NCBI GenBank assembly: GCA_963922205.1
Contig: CAWUHX010000221.1
Span: forward strand, 310,001-374,000
Source: Romanomermis culicivorax
Lineage: Eukaryota > Nematoda > Enoplea > Mermithida > Mermithidae
DNA length: 64,000 nucleotides
Reading direction: 5' to 3'
The notes under the pieces were generated by a model, which did not search any database, was not told the DNA's origin, and saw only the letters and a list, made by a program, of their open reading frames with translations. A program made the position numbers and the translations under genes. Positions 48,094 through 59,271 of the stretch are shown one piece after another (position 1 is the first letter of the stretch; every line of letters begins with the position of its first letter).

Positions 48094-49356
48094 CGGCAGG
48101 CGTGATAATGCATCAGCATTACCATTAGACTGACCTTTTCGCGGCCGAATGGTCAGTTTGAATTCGGCGAGCGCGAGTCCCCACCGAGCGATCCGAGCAG
48201 AGGGGTTAGGCTTCTCCAATACTGCTTTGATCGCGGTATGGTCAGTCTGAATGACCACCTCGTGCTGGAAGAGGTATGGTCGAAAGTGCTTGACAAAATG
48301 GACAACAGCGAGAGTTTCCAGTTCTGTAATGGAATAGTTTTTCTCGGCCGCTGTTAACCCTCGGCTGGCGTACGCGACAGGATGGTCGTATCCAAATTCG
48401 TCTAACTGGCTTTGAACTGCTCCTATCCCCGAAATACTTGCATCAGTTTGAAGGATAAAGGATTTCGAAAAGTCCGGATGGCGCAGGATAGGAGGGTTGG
48501 TCAGCAGGCGGCGGAGTTCATCGAACGCCTCCTGCTGAGGTTTTGACCACTGGAAAGTAGTTTCCTTCCGTAAGAGCTTGGTGAGTGGCTCGCTGAGCCG
48601 GGCACAACCAGAGATGAAACGCCTGTAGTAAGACACGAGGCCTAGGAAGGACTTGATGTCTTTGGCGTTTTGTGGAATGGGTAGATTTTGGACGGCGGCC
48701 AGCTTGGCTTGGTCAGGTTCTAGGCCGCTCTGTGAGATGCGATAGCCTAGGTACTCTACCTCTGAGTGTGAGAATTTGCACTTGCTCAGTCTGAGCTTCA
48801 TTCCACCCTGGCGAAGACGGGCGAACACATCTGCCAGGCGCTCAAGCATTTGGGTGTGAGAGTTCCCGAACACCAAAATGTCGTCGAGATAGGTCAGAAC
48901 TGTGCACCATTGGATTCCAGTAAGGAGGAGGTCCATAAGGCGTTGAAGTGTCCCTGGTGCATTGCACAGACCGAAAGGCAAATAATTGAATTCGTAAAGT
49001 CCAATGGGCGTATTAAATGCCGTCTTTTCTTTATCCGCCTCGGCAATCGGGATTGACCAATAAGCGTTAGCCTGATCAAGGGTAGTGAAATGCTTCATAC
49101 CCTTGAGTGTGTCGAGGATGTCATCTATCCGTGGGAGAGGGTAGACATCCTTTTTCGTGACCTCGTTAAGACCACGAAAGTCAACACACATACGGTGAGA
49201 ACCGTTTTTCTTGCGCACCAGGACAGTATTAGTAGCCCACGGTGACGTGCTCAGCCGAATAATACCTTTCTCCTGGAGCGCCTTGACCTCCTGCATGATG
49301 AGATCCTTTTCCTTAGGTGAGGACCAGTAAGGGAAACGGCGGACTGGGCGGGCATC
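48094..49356 (-). other. Reverse transcriptase and RNase H domains
   Basis: RT: RFPYWSSPKE entry, SPWATNTVLVRKKNG, D1828 in TTLDQANAYW, LPFGLCNAPGT and YLDD (1890-1893), then KSFLGLVSYYRRF. RNase H: LQTDASISGIGAV with D2039, ITELETLAVV with E2079, IQTDHTAI with D2106, ending NADALSRLP. All match Ty3/gypsy enzymes with no missing catalytic residue. Confidence 0.95.
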
Positions 49357-49863
49357 GCCTGTGCTGATTTCGTGCTGGACGAGATCAGTGGAACCTGTGT
49401 CCTTTTCATCAAGAGCATAAAGGTCGGTGTATGCAACCAGCAGATCGAGTAAGGCTGCCCGGTCCCGAGGGGAGATATCCGGTGAGATTACAGCATTGGC
49501 CTCGACCCACTGACGATCGAGGACGGTGTCTGAGTCGACCGGTGATTCCCGTGAGGGCTCACTATGCATTTGCACATGACCGATGGTCATGTGCGGGTAG
49601 AGAACCATGGAATGTGTATTCGGGTTAACTACTTGAAGTGGTATGTGACCGTTGGTCACGCTACTCACACTTCCAGCAAAATATACGTTTCTTTGAGATC
49701 CCGTGAGGTGCTTCGGGAAGAAGGCCACCTCAGGTACGTTCGTATAGATTGGTGGGACGGGTACAGTGAATCGTGTCAGGGAGCGAGGCTCCAAAATTAC
49801 CAAGTCCTTCAGGGGCAAGGCGCCGCGGGCAGAAGGTGGGCTGTGGATGAGACCGTCACAGGG

Positions 49864-50211
49864 GATTCTACTTTCGTTGAACTGGAGGAAGGATTTCTCC
49901 CAGTTCAAGCTGACACAATTGAACCGGCCAAGGAAGTTTGTTCCAAGGACCAGTTCAGCTGAACAGTTCTCCTGTATTTGGACCTGAATCCGTTCAGAGA
50001 CATCAGCCACTGTAACTGTGATGTAGGCTGCTCCTAGCAGTGGGATCGGGGACCCCTTGGCTGCGATAGGACGAGCCCTGGTTGGTGAAAGTGTCAAGTT
50101 GGGCAGCTGGGCCGCTAACTTGTGGTCTAGGAGTGAGAAAACAGCTCCTGTGCCGACCAGTGCCTTTGCTTCTACCCAGTTGTTGAGGAGAGCTTTGATA
50201 TGGGGTCTCCG
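49864..50211 (-). other. Second, degenerate retropepsin-like domain
   Basis: Sits directly before RT, where Ty3/gypsy proteases normally lie. The flap and C-terminal strands are recognisable (LVLGTNFLGRF), but the active-site triplet is GTG in KALVGTGAVFSLL (G1469), so the catalytic Asp is missing. It may be a decayed or structural protease. Confidence 0.7.
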
Positions 50212-50808
50212 AATATCATTTGGGTAAAAAGTAGAGACCACATGACCGGAATCAGGTGTGGTGGCACCACTTGTGTGTTTAGTCTTACCGGACCGCTTTG
50301 GAATCGGCAGTCCCGTATGACGTAGTAGACCTACTAGAGCATATCCGACGGAGGGTTCCGGGTCATTCAGAAGGGTGGACTCATTCTGTACCGTGAGTAC
50401 GTGGTCTGAGTGGTCCCTTGGGCTCTGAGTAGCTTCTAGTGATTCAATCTCGGTGTCCGATAGCGGTGGCGCGGTTGGCACAGGTGATGCCGGAGCATCT
50501 GAATCACTTGGCTCACGGTATCGGCCTTTCTCTAGCGTAACTGGAGAGTTTCCAGGCGGAGGTCGAGGGCAACCTGACCCGTGCAAGGTCGACGAATGAC
50601 GACTTGCCCGTCTGGAAGAAGCCCGGTATCCCCTTGTTGACCCACGTGATGAGGCAACTGAGGAGGCCCGTGAGTGTGGCCGAGAGATGGACGAAGCCCT
50701 GGACCGCGATCGTGATCCCGACCTGTGTGAGCTTCTTGAGAGAGCACGGGTGTTCTCCCACCAGGGGTCGATCTGGTCAATCTCCGGCGTGGTCAGCAGG
50801 AGGGGTGA

Positions 50809-51216
50809 TTCTACCGCGTCCAGCCGACAAACATTACGTTGGTAGTCAAACATAATGTTCTTGAACTGTTCTAAGAAGTCCAGTCCGAGTATGAGGTAAA
50901 CGGGTGCCCAGAAGGGAGACGTAGTCTTGCACACATGGAGATGTATATCGATCCGTGTGTTCGGCTGGCGGTTTCCGGGCAACGTGATTTCATATGGTCC
51001 CGAAAGGATGGTATGCACGGCTTTACCATTGATGCTCATCAATGGGTTAAAGTCGTGATGTTGCTGGAATGCCATGACCGCCTTCGGACTTTCTTTAGCC
51101 AAAGCCTTATGAAGACGTTGGCTAATGATAGTGCGGGGGCAACCCGTATCAAGGAAAGCAGGAGTTTCCTTGGCATCCAGCAGCACGACGAAGCACGGTG
51201 TGATTCGGTCAAGCTG
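50809..51216 (-). other. First retropepsin-like domain, fused to the envelope tail
   Basis: PAFLDTGCPRTII (D1137), about 60 residues after the Env transmembrane segment, and a C-terminal ILGLDFLEQF. As read, it would face the cytosol or particle interior at the end of the glycoprotein. Confidence 0.75.
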
Positions 51217-51303
51217 GGAGGGTACATCGTTTTGCACGTAGTGAAAACCGATCCAGCGTTGGACTTTGCGGTAAAGACCCAACGGGGAGAAACGGCTAAC
51301 AAA

Positions 51304-53058
51304 CCTGACCTGTTTGCTCCGCAGACGGTAGCTGAGATAATAAGATACACCAAGATAGGCAAGGTATCCGACACCAATCAGCACTGTCAGGGTAATTAGG
51401 ATGTTAAAGATCAACTGGACCGGCCCGCTCAGGACAGCATGCAAGCCCTGGGCGAGGGTGTGTTGTTGACCCGTAATAACATGGTTTGCTGCCAGACCAA
51501 CACCTTCCAGAGAGGCCTTGATGTCGGTTCCTACCCCTGCAAAGGCCTGGTAGATGGCGTCTGGTTGCAGGGATAGACCAGCGGTAAAGTTTACCAGCCG
51601 GTTGAGTACCGCTTCAATTTGCTCAGTCTTGTAAACGTACTGTTTAAAGAAGGCAAAGTTTGAAGGGGTCATCGCCAACTGGTCATGGAAGAGCGCCGGA
51701 GCCTCAAAGTGAGTGATGTTGAAACGCTGCTTCCAGAAGAGTTCCAGTGGGATGTGGCTCACATGGACCGCGCCAGACTCAGTAAACCAGCCCGAGCGAT
51801 TTCGGAAAATCCCTGTAAAGTGGTGATGACACGGCACAATTGGGCTAGATTTAATGAGATCTGGACCACCGGGGGTGGCGAAATAGATGGTGCCGCCGAC
51901 CTGTACAGGTAAGTACTTGTAGCAAACGTTTCCCACCCGGTACGAGTGGTAAACGTAGGTGGCGTTGACCTTCTGACACAGCCATATTGTCAGTGCATCG
52001 CCTGTGAATTCCGCCGTCAGGTCATTCCTCTGGAGGAATGCCCGGGCACCCAAGGTAGGGTCGAAGCGAAGCAACTGCCAAGTCAGATCAAGATAGCGTT
52101 GAGCGTGAGAGCAGAGCTCAAGCCACGTGAACCAGAAACCGTTAATTTCCGACTCCTTGATCTGCTGAGCCAGGTAGTTCAGTTTGGCATTGACAGGATC
52201 GGGACGTGTGTCCTTTGCCATCGTGAACAAGTTTTGGGTCAAATTGTATCTCCCCTGGATGCGAAGGAGAAGACCCTGATCCATCCGGACTGTGGTGGAA
52301 CATAGTTCTGGGCACAGTTGGAAGACGCGGGAGTTTCCCGGGATCTTGAGGGCAACCTGTAGATCATCAATGATGACGTGGTTCCCTGACATGGACGCAG
52401 TGTAATTTTCCTTGGGGTGATAATGACACCGCGCCGTGAAGTTTTGTGCAGGCCAGACAATGACCCCGTCTAGAGTAGTGCACTGACCTGCAGTGGGACT
52501 GCATCCACCTACATCGCCTAAGGTGCTTAGGGCCGTAGTGCCATCCCACGAAGCGACTTGTCCCTCCTCGATGAAGAGGTTAGTCACTGTCTTGCAGACG
52601 TCACTGCAGCACCATTCGTACATCACTTCCAATGTTTGGTTTGTGCTATAAAAGCCAGGGCGAATGCGGACAAGTTTTTGTGAGCCAAACATCTTAGTGC
52701 GATGTGCTAGCGTGCAGGCCGCAGGCGCTAAGTGCTGAGTGGTAATGACGTCTGCAGTAGTGCCCCTAGAGCCGAAGAAACCAGTGTTGGTGCAGACTTT
52801 GCGGGTGCCCAATGTGCATTTCCACGCTGTGGTTGTAATCGGGTCTGAGCTAGGGACATACACCGTAACGTTCATGCCCCGCGGGCTCCATGAAGATTGC
52901 GGTGGTTTACACTCTACACGTTGGGGTAACTCAAGTGGATGTCCGCTTCTTGAGAGACCACAAAATTGATACTGAGCCGCCAGTGCTGACAAACTCACCC
53001 CTAGAAACAGTGATGTTACCAAGGTCAATTTTATTATCAAAAACAACTGTACAAACAT
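51304..53058 (-). other. Envelope-like glycoprotein domain
   Basis: An in-frame ATG at 53058 opens a classic signal peptide (residues 501-528, hydrophobic core LTLVTSLFLGVSLSALA). The ectodomain has over 20 Cys, nine N-glycosylation sequons (N563, 640, 706, 718, 772, 865, 920, 947, 990) and the cluster WKCTLGTRKVCTNTGFFGS. One transmembrane segment (about 1049-1075, FNILITLTVLIGVGYLAYLG) is followed by a basic tail. Type I membrane glycoprotein layout; presumably for membrane fusion or cell-to-cell spread. The Cys pattern reminds me of glycoproteins that LTR elements captured from negative-strand RNA viruses, but only a profile search or structure model can say. ORF-X ends 50 nt upstream. Confidence 0.8.
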
Positions 53059-53107
53059 GGTTTGTAAGTGTTCACACCTTCTCACAAATCTGGCCTGAGG
53101 GGCAGTG

Positions 53108-53923
53108 TCAGATTTCTTCTTCGTCGCTGTCAGACGAGATGGGTTCCTGGCCGGGGAAATCGAGGACCAATCCACCACATGGGTGGATTTCCCGGAGGAT
53201 ACCGACTTTTGGCGACCGTGGGGCGACTGCCGTTGGGAACGGAGATTCCTCAACAATGCTGACATCTTCGTTAACCGGACGTAAGATCTCGTCGACGGCC
53301 ATGTGTTCGACGACGGGCGACTTGGTCGCAGCAGTCGGAGATGTCTCTTGGGCTGTTGCCGACGATGTATTTTGGGCTGGTGCCGACGGTGTATTTTGGG
53401 CTGGTGCTGACGTTGTGGTGTGGGCTGTTGCCGGCGGTGTAGGATCATTTGCGGGTTCCTTAGCCGGAGGCGAGGAAGCAGTAATGTCCATTTCTGTTGG
53501 CGGTGTAGCGGCAACAGATGGCGCTGCTGTCGGTGATGTAGCGGCGACAGCAGGCAGGAGGATCTGACTGGCCTGTTCGACTGCTCGGCGGACGGCATCG
53601 ACCGAAGGCGAGGATGGCTCCCCATCCAATAAGAACTTCTCGACGGGCGAGATTGTGATAGTCCCATTGGCAATGAACTCGAGTGCCCGTCGGGCGACGT
53701 CGGGTCGTAAGAGTCGCATTGATACAGGTGCCACGAGCACCACGTCGGCGGCCGTGAGCGCTTCGACATGCGATGGCTCGTTGAGCAGAGTCCACGGCAA
53801 ATGGGGGTATTTCTTGGCCAGGTCAACTGACCAGATGGCCAACATCGCGTCTTGGACGGGCGATGGCGCTGCGAACAAGAAATCGATAGAGTCGTAGACT
53901 GAGATAGATTTCTGGTTCCTACT
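53108..53923 (-). CDS. ORF-X: overlapping -1 frame protein, 271 codons
   Basis: Open from just after a TAG (53926-53924) to TAA-type end at 53108, shifted -1 from the gag-env-pol frame. It has no ATG near its start, so frameshifting or splicing would be needed. The N-terminal 110 residues look folded ([34 protein letters not shown]), then a Thr/Pro/Ala-rich stretch, then a very acidic end (SSDSDEEEI). The main frame over the same bases is Ser/Arg/His-rich low complexity, as expected from reading a Pro/Ala/Thr frame out of phase. I therefore think this frame is the real coding sequence here. No family recognised. Confidence 0.6.
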   Translation of the reverse strand, partial: SRNQKSISVYDSIDFLFAAPSPVQDAMLAIWSVDLAKKYPHLPWTLLNEPSHVEALTAADVVLVAPVSMRLLRPDVARRALEFIANGTITISPVEKFLLDGEPSSPSVDAVRRAVEQASQILLPAVAATSPTAAPSVAATPPTEMDITASSPPAKEPANDPTPPATAHTTTSAPAQNTPSAPAQNTSSATAQETSPTAATKSPVVEHMAVDEILRPVNEDVSIVEESPFPTAVAPRSPKVGILREIHPCGGLVLDFPGQEPISSDSDEEEI

Positions 53924-54558
53924 CTAGGATCACCTGAAGAAGAAGGTAGTATACCTGACAAATTCATGGGCTCGACCTGGTCGAGGACTTCCATAGCCGA
54001 ATCCGTGGGGATCGAAGGCGGTGGTCCTGGAGGGACGATGCGGGCCGGTGGCGCCGAAGATGTCGTATTTGCAGCTGGAGCTGGCTCGGCAGTCGAGGTT
54101 TTGGGGATGCAATACGAAGCGAGGATGTTAGCGTGGCCAACAAACTGCGGTGTCGTCGAGGGGTCCATGGTGACTGGCATTGCATACCTTGGTGGTGGTG
54201 GTGGCAGCGGTATGTCCGATACATTTATCGGTACGGGTACCTGGGCTGCTTGGACCACTGAAAACCCAATACTGATTACGCAGACAGGATAACACTGTTG
54301 TGAAGGATCTGTCAGGTGTTCAGCAAGTGCCTCATCATCCAGATCAAGAGGATCTGGATGAGGAGGGCCATCGGTAGCCCCAACGGCGTTGTTGCGGGGT
54401 ATGGGCTGCCGATATTGGTTCCCCATCCCGTTAGGAGGGTGATAACCATTTCTCTGATGATACACATTTGTCCCCTGGGAAGAATAACCAGTATTTTGGT
54501 AGTCATTCTCACCCGTGTTTGCCGGATTGCACTGCGGACAGGCAGTTGATTGGTGCAC

Positions 54559-55674
54559 TCACACTTGACGACAATGAGGGCATGGCCTGTCACATCGGTC
54601 CGTGGGGTGGGCACGTGTACGGCAAAAATAACAGCGACCCCAATTAGCAGTGTTGTTACCGGGAGCGGCACCGGTGGGATGCTGGGCCCGGCAGTCGGCG
54701 TCACTATGTGTACACAGTCCGTGGAAGGAGCAGGTTTGAAGGTGTGCTCCCGACGAGCGTCGCCCGGCGGACTGATTTGGTGTCGACGGCTGTGGAGGCA
54801 GCGTCTGTTGGATTGGCGCTGGTGCACGTTGCTGGGCCATAAGCTTCGCTACATGGGCCGTTAGCCTGGCCATTTCCTGTTTCAAGCGGCGAACCTCATC
54901 GGCGGAGGATGACGACGTTTGAGCATTGCTCTGAAGACCGTTAGCGCTTCTGTTAGGCATTTCGGGATTATATCCGGCGTGTTTAGGTTCTGAAGAGAAA
55001 ACGGCGTTAGATGGTGCGGTGTACCGAATCTCATCCCGAAAAATTTGGGATTCTGCGTAACAGGCTGCCTTGAGCGTCTCTTCAAGAGTCGTAAACTCCC
55101 TAAACTTGATACTATCTCGGAGGACCAGTTTCAATCCTCGCAGAAAGATAGGTTTGATAATAGAATCTCGGACATCCGTCGTGAGATCTGGATACGCTAC
55201 CCTGGATAGTCTCTTGAGGTGCTCAAGGTAGACTATCGCGGACTCTGTCAGCTTCTGCAGGGGATCTTGGATCAGCTGCTGATGCAGATCAGAGTCGCGC
55301 CCTACCGGAAAATCTCTCCGTAGAAAAGCCGTAAACTCTTCGTAGCGGGTAGGTATTGGAGTGCTGCTGCTAAAGTCCCGGTAGGAGGCAAGAGCAGGAC
55401 CCGTGAGGCATGACTCCAGAAAGGCAATTTTATACGCATGATCCGTTTCGCTTACACCCTGGAGTGTAAAGAAACGAGTAAGATGCGACATAAAATCTGT
55501 GATAGACTCACCAAAAGCACCGGAGAAGGTTGGAGGGGCCATAAAGCTGGACACGGGAGGGTGCCTCCGACCATTCATGGCCTCTAACTTTTGGTTGAGG
55601 GGTCCAAGAGCATTCTCAAATGCTGCCTGGACCTTGTTCTCGATCTGTGAAGGGAGATCAGTTTCCGACTTCAT
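54559..55674 (-). CDS. gag: Gag polyprotein of the retroelement
   Basis: 371 residues from ATG 55674 to TGA 54561-54559. Residues 45-215 form a Ty3/gypsy-type capsid domain (FSGAFGESITDFMSHLTRFF, FLRRDFPVG). A short coiled-coil-like segment at 258-283 follows, then a CSFHGLCTHSDADC metal site (315-328) and a canonical CX2CX4HX4C knuckle (348-361). A second knuckle starts with CPHC (365-368), but its His and last Cys lie after the stop codon. The frame is also open upstream of the ATG to about 55974, with no earlier ATG found. Gag assembles the particle and binds RNA. Confidence 0.88.
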   Translation of the reverse strand: MKSETDLPSQIENKVQAAFENALGPLNQKLEAMNGRRHPPVSSFMAPPTFSGAFGESITDFMSHLTRFFTLQGVSETDHAYKIAFLESCLTGPALASYRDFSSSTPIPTRYEEFTAFLRRDFPVGRDSDLHQQLIQDPLQKLTESAIVYLEHLKRLSRVAYPDLTTDVRDSIIKPIFLRGLKLVLRDSIKFREFTTLEETLKAACYAESQIFRDEIRYTAPSNAVFSSEPKHAGYNPEMPNRSANGLQSNAQTSSSSADEVRRLKQEMARLTAHVAKLMAQQRAPAPIQQTLPPQPSTPNQSAGRRSSGAHLQTCSFHGLCTHSDADCRAQHPTGAAPGNNTANWGRCYFCRTRAHPTDRCDRPCPHCRQV

Positions 55675-56164
55675 GTCCGAGGGTTCGTTTTCCCGTAAGG
55701 TGGTTAGAACAGACGTCCTTGCCCGTGAAGCAATTAAGTCAAATTGAATAGAGAGCGGCTCACTGGTCTGTACAGGCTGGGTACTGAGACGGCAGGAACC
55801 ACGAGGTGTCTCTATTGTGTAAAATGAAAGTGAGTACTACTTTTGAATTCGCGGCGAAAGAGCGCGTGAATTCGAAAAAACGCGTTGGCGACAGCGTTTG
55901 TGATGTAAACTTGATTTAGCTTAAGACTAGCGACCACGAAAATGGAGCTAGAACGGGAATAGGATTGTAAGATGCAAGATCAGAGTACACCAGGGTGACG
56001 CAGAAGGGAATTTATCTGGTCGCCCGTGATGGATAGAGGCATGGCCTGAGACATGGGGGAATCGATCCCGACCAAAAATGTAGAGTTGGGGCCTGGACCC
56101 GGCAATTAGAATAGCCGAAAAGGACAGAAGATTAGATATAAGAGGAGAGAAAAGGCGGTTTTTC

Positions 56165-59100
56165 CTGCCGAGAAATAAGATGACGGATGAACCCGCTCAG
56201 GAGGGATTTTTCCTGGAGGTTCGACCGTTTGTACTAGTTTACAAACCTTGGGGCGAGGCGGACTCGTAGCCGGCAAGATCCTACTCACCAGGAGTAGCGC
56301 ATAAAGTGGCATAAAGTGAAAAGGATGTGGACAACTGAAAGTGAACTTAAAAGGGAGCAATAAATAGGGACAAAACTAGTTTACAAACCCAGTTACGCAA
56401 AGGGGCCGCGCAGTTACGCAACGGGCCTCACTCGCCAGGAGTGATTGCGATCTCTGTACAGTGTGATGGACTATACAGAGGTTCAGTGCTGGACGACATT
56501 CGCAAGTAAGTTACAGCCGTGTCCGAAACGGGAGCCCGCATTCCGAACAGAATGGACACTCTCCAGGAGTATTATATACAGCTGGTGGCCGGGTTGCCGA
56601 TCACTGAGATGAAATGAGGCTCGCAGGTCACACAGTGGAAGAGAGAAGGAGCACGGGTACCAAGGATGCTATTCTGACACACTCAGTCAGTTAAAATGAA
56701 TTACTCTGGATGTTTTGAGGGCGCACCCGAAAACATCTAAGGGATCACGGGTACAAGGTGTCCCTGGGTGAATATTGAGTGTAAATAACTGAGGCGGACC
56801 CAGTTATGTATCGAGGCGTACTCAATACCTTCGCTGAGGCGGACTCAATGGCGCCTATTATATTACATGACTAACAGGGGGTGGACCGCGGAGGCGGACT
56901 CTGGGTCAGTGGCGACTCTAGCGCGGGCATCGTTAAGCCAGTTAATGAAGGCATTCAAGTGAATGAAATATGACAGGGGGTCCTATACACTCTAGGCCCA
57001 ACCGGAGGCTGTGCCGCGGTCCCTCGGGAACCACTACAGTGGAGACACTAAAGAAGATCTATGTATGACAGCTCGATGACATGAAAGAGAATGAGTGAAT
57101 TTAGATAAGAAATTTACAAGAAGGCTGCCAAACCCTTGCAGACGTCAGACACAGGCAGTACCGACTGCAAATGCCTGCTGTCTACACGAGTCAAACAACC
57201 AACCCAGCTGAGGCCGAGTGTAACTCGTTCAAACCTGCAGTTAAAGCTTGAAAGCAGCCACGTGCTGATCAACAGTGCCGCTACCTGGGCGGACAACCTG
57301 ATCAGTACGCAGGCTAGAGAGCATCTCAGGTGGTGTATGTATGTGGACTGATGTTTCCCAGGCATCAGTCCCCAGACACACACGAACCCTTTGACAAGAG
57401 AGGTAGGTGATAGGACCATGCGCCAGCAACCACCTACGACTCAAGTGGAATACTCGTAGGACCGACAGTAACCTGGTACTGACGTCAAAAGGTAGGGGTA
57501 TGAACCAACACATGACCTTGGTGCTGACTGCAGGTGCCTGGGATAAGAGTATTCAAGTATCATGTTGCAGTTGCAGACGCCAGGGGTGAGTGCCTGAGGC
57601 CAGCAAAACCCCTGCAGTAGCACATAATGTTACCGTTGCGGATGTCAGAAATAGGATCATGTAACCTCAATTCCTGCTGCGAGAACATGATACATTGTCA
57701 TTGCTGACGTCAGCAATAGGGCCCTGAAGCCAACTATCTGTAGCAGCAACACGTGATGGTGCCATTGCTGACGTCAAAAGGTGGAACCGAGGGTCTGATA
57801 CCTTAAGTCAATGACATGAGATGCAGTTGTTGCAGACGTCAGATGTGGCACCCGTAAGACCTGCACATCTTTGAATAGTGACACGGTGCGTCACCATTGC
57901 TGACGTCACAGATGGGGTGCAGTGAACCAGCCGAACCTGTTGCAACAACGTTAGCTTCAGCTGTTGCAGACGTCAGAAGTCAGTACTGCAGGAGTATTAA
58001 CTCAAACGACAACACGTAATGTCACCGTTGCTGACGTCAGGAGTAGAACCCGGAGGGCTACCCACCCCTTAAAACAACAGTAAGTGAAGCGTCTGTTGCA
58101 GACGCCAGTGGTTGCATCCGTGAGGCTGAACCACACAACAACAACAACCCGTAACATTGTCATTGCTGACATCACAGAGCATGACCCGTAAAGTCTATGG
58201 TCTAGATGCAACAACCCGAGAATAGAAGAGAAAAGACCTTACAGTAAGTAGAAATGAGAAAGAGCGAGAAACTTACGTAACGGTGTCATACTGTAGCGGT
58301 GGCATCAGAAAACAAAATTTTTTTTTTTTTTTTTTTTTTTGACACCGCTCAGATGACCGAGAAAAGAAATGGGGGAAAAATAACCAAAAATGGAGATTTG
58401 GACATACGCGTGTTAAATGTGTAAACAGTAGGTGTAAAAATTTTGGGGCGGGAAAAGTGAGCAATTCCGACAGTTTCCGCCGACATACAAAAATACTGTA
58501 CACAATTAACAGATCGCAGCCACGTATGACGTCCAGAATCATACGTGGAGGGTGTACGGTATCATGGGGTCATGGACCACCGACAGTCAGGAGAGGCCGT
58601 CAACCCCTACAGCTGTGATACCAGTACTCGCGTATGGGTATACTGTAGTTACAGTACGGGAATGGACACAGGCGTACTGTAACGGCACCCACCCTGAGGG
58701 TTACAGTATACCACCCAAAATGAGAGAAAAGGGGGGGAATAAAGGGAAAAGAAACAGAGAAGGTAGTTTACAACACAGACTAAGTATGGAGAATATACAG
58801 GATTAATCAGAGGAGAAATACAGAATACTCGATATATAACTCAACTCTGGGACAGATAACTCGACTCTGAGGACATTTAACTCGGCTCTGGGGGTAAATA
58901 ACTCGACTCAGGGGAATTTATTACTCATAGGGGTAATACACACGCATGAGATAATTATTTACACATATAGATCACATGTAGATCACTCGTAAGGGCAAAT
59001 CCCATCTTACAGTAATAATACTCGACTTGAGGGGAAGGTTCCGACCTACAGTAGCGGTAATCTGAAATAAGGGACATTCCCGACCCATTAGGCAGTAAAC

Positions 59101-59271
59101 CCGAATCTGGGGGGGTCTCCGACGTATTGGATGGCTAGTACCCGATTTTAAGGGGGCTTGTCCGACTTAAAAATGGGAATTGACCCGACCTGGGGGTAGT
59201 TCCGACCCAAGGGTGAAGTTTTTGCACTTAAGGGCGAGTGCCAGACTTAAGGTCGATTTTCCAGCCTCGCC
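56165..59271. repeat. Segment X, copy 1 (about 3.1 kb)
   Basis: Direct diverged repeat of 60717-64000. Landmarks in the same order: AACCCGCTCAGGAGGG, CTACTCACCAGGAGTAGCGC, ATTATATACAGCTGGTGGCC, the TGACGTCA array, a T23 run (58318-58340), then short CCGACTTAAGGG-type units. No ORF of note. Confidence 0.85.
57480..58210. promoter_or_regulatory. Array of TGACGTCA (CRE) sites in tandem units
   Basis: Five perfect TGACGTCA octamers at 57480, 57705, 57769, 57901 and 58032, most within TTGCTGACGTCA, plus variants (GCAGACGTCAGA, GCTGACATCACA) in units of about 60-65 bp. TGACGTCA is the palindromic binding site of CREB/ATF bZIP factors. It resembles the tandem enhancers of retroviral U3 regions. It lies 1.8-2.4 kb upstream of the gag ATG. 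Confidence 0.75.

Larger units (their letters stand above)
46510..54558 (-). pseudogene. Env-protease-RT-RNase H-integrase reading frame of a Ty3/gypsy-type retroelement
   Basis: Continues the gag frame after one TGA. 2508 codons run to a TAG at 47034-47032; the same frame goes on to a second TAG (46842-46840) and ends at 46510. Numbering from 54558: Pro-rich segment 1-210; low-complexity 211-490, where the -1 frame looks like the real protein; glycoprotein 501-1085; retropepsin-like domain with LDTGC (D1137) and ILGLDFL; SR-rich linker 1270-1330; second retropepsin-like domain with VGTGA (1468-1472) and LVLGTNFL; RT with YLDD at 1890-1893; RNase H with D2039, E2079, D2106; integrase with H2295, H2302, C2332, C2335 and D2364, D2424, E2460 (35 residues between the last two). 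After the TAGs come YNGPYLVTSV and VHVNQLRLY, the GPY/F module. Catalytic residues are intact apart from the second protease, so the copy is damaged but young. Neither stop can be told from programmed readthrough by eye. Confidence 0.9.

Noticed and set aside
53110..53920. Main-frame reading of this part of the 2508-codon ORF as real protein
   Set aside because: Arg/Ser/His-rich low complexity, while the -1 frame over the same bases looks like protein; the openness is probably compositional.
58318..58340. T23 run as the poly(A) tail of a retrocopy
   Set aside because: No gene-like sequence next to it and the flanks belong to segment X; X' has a shorter, interrupted T-rich run at the same place.
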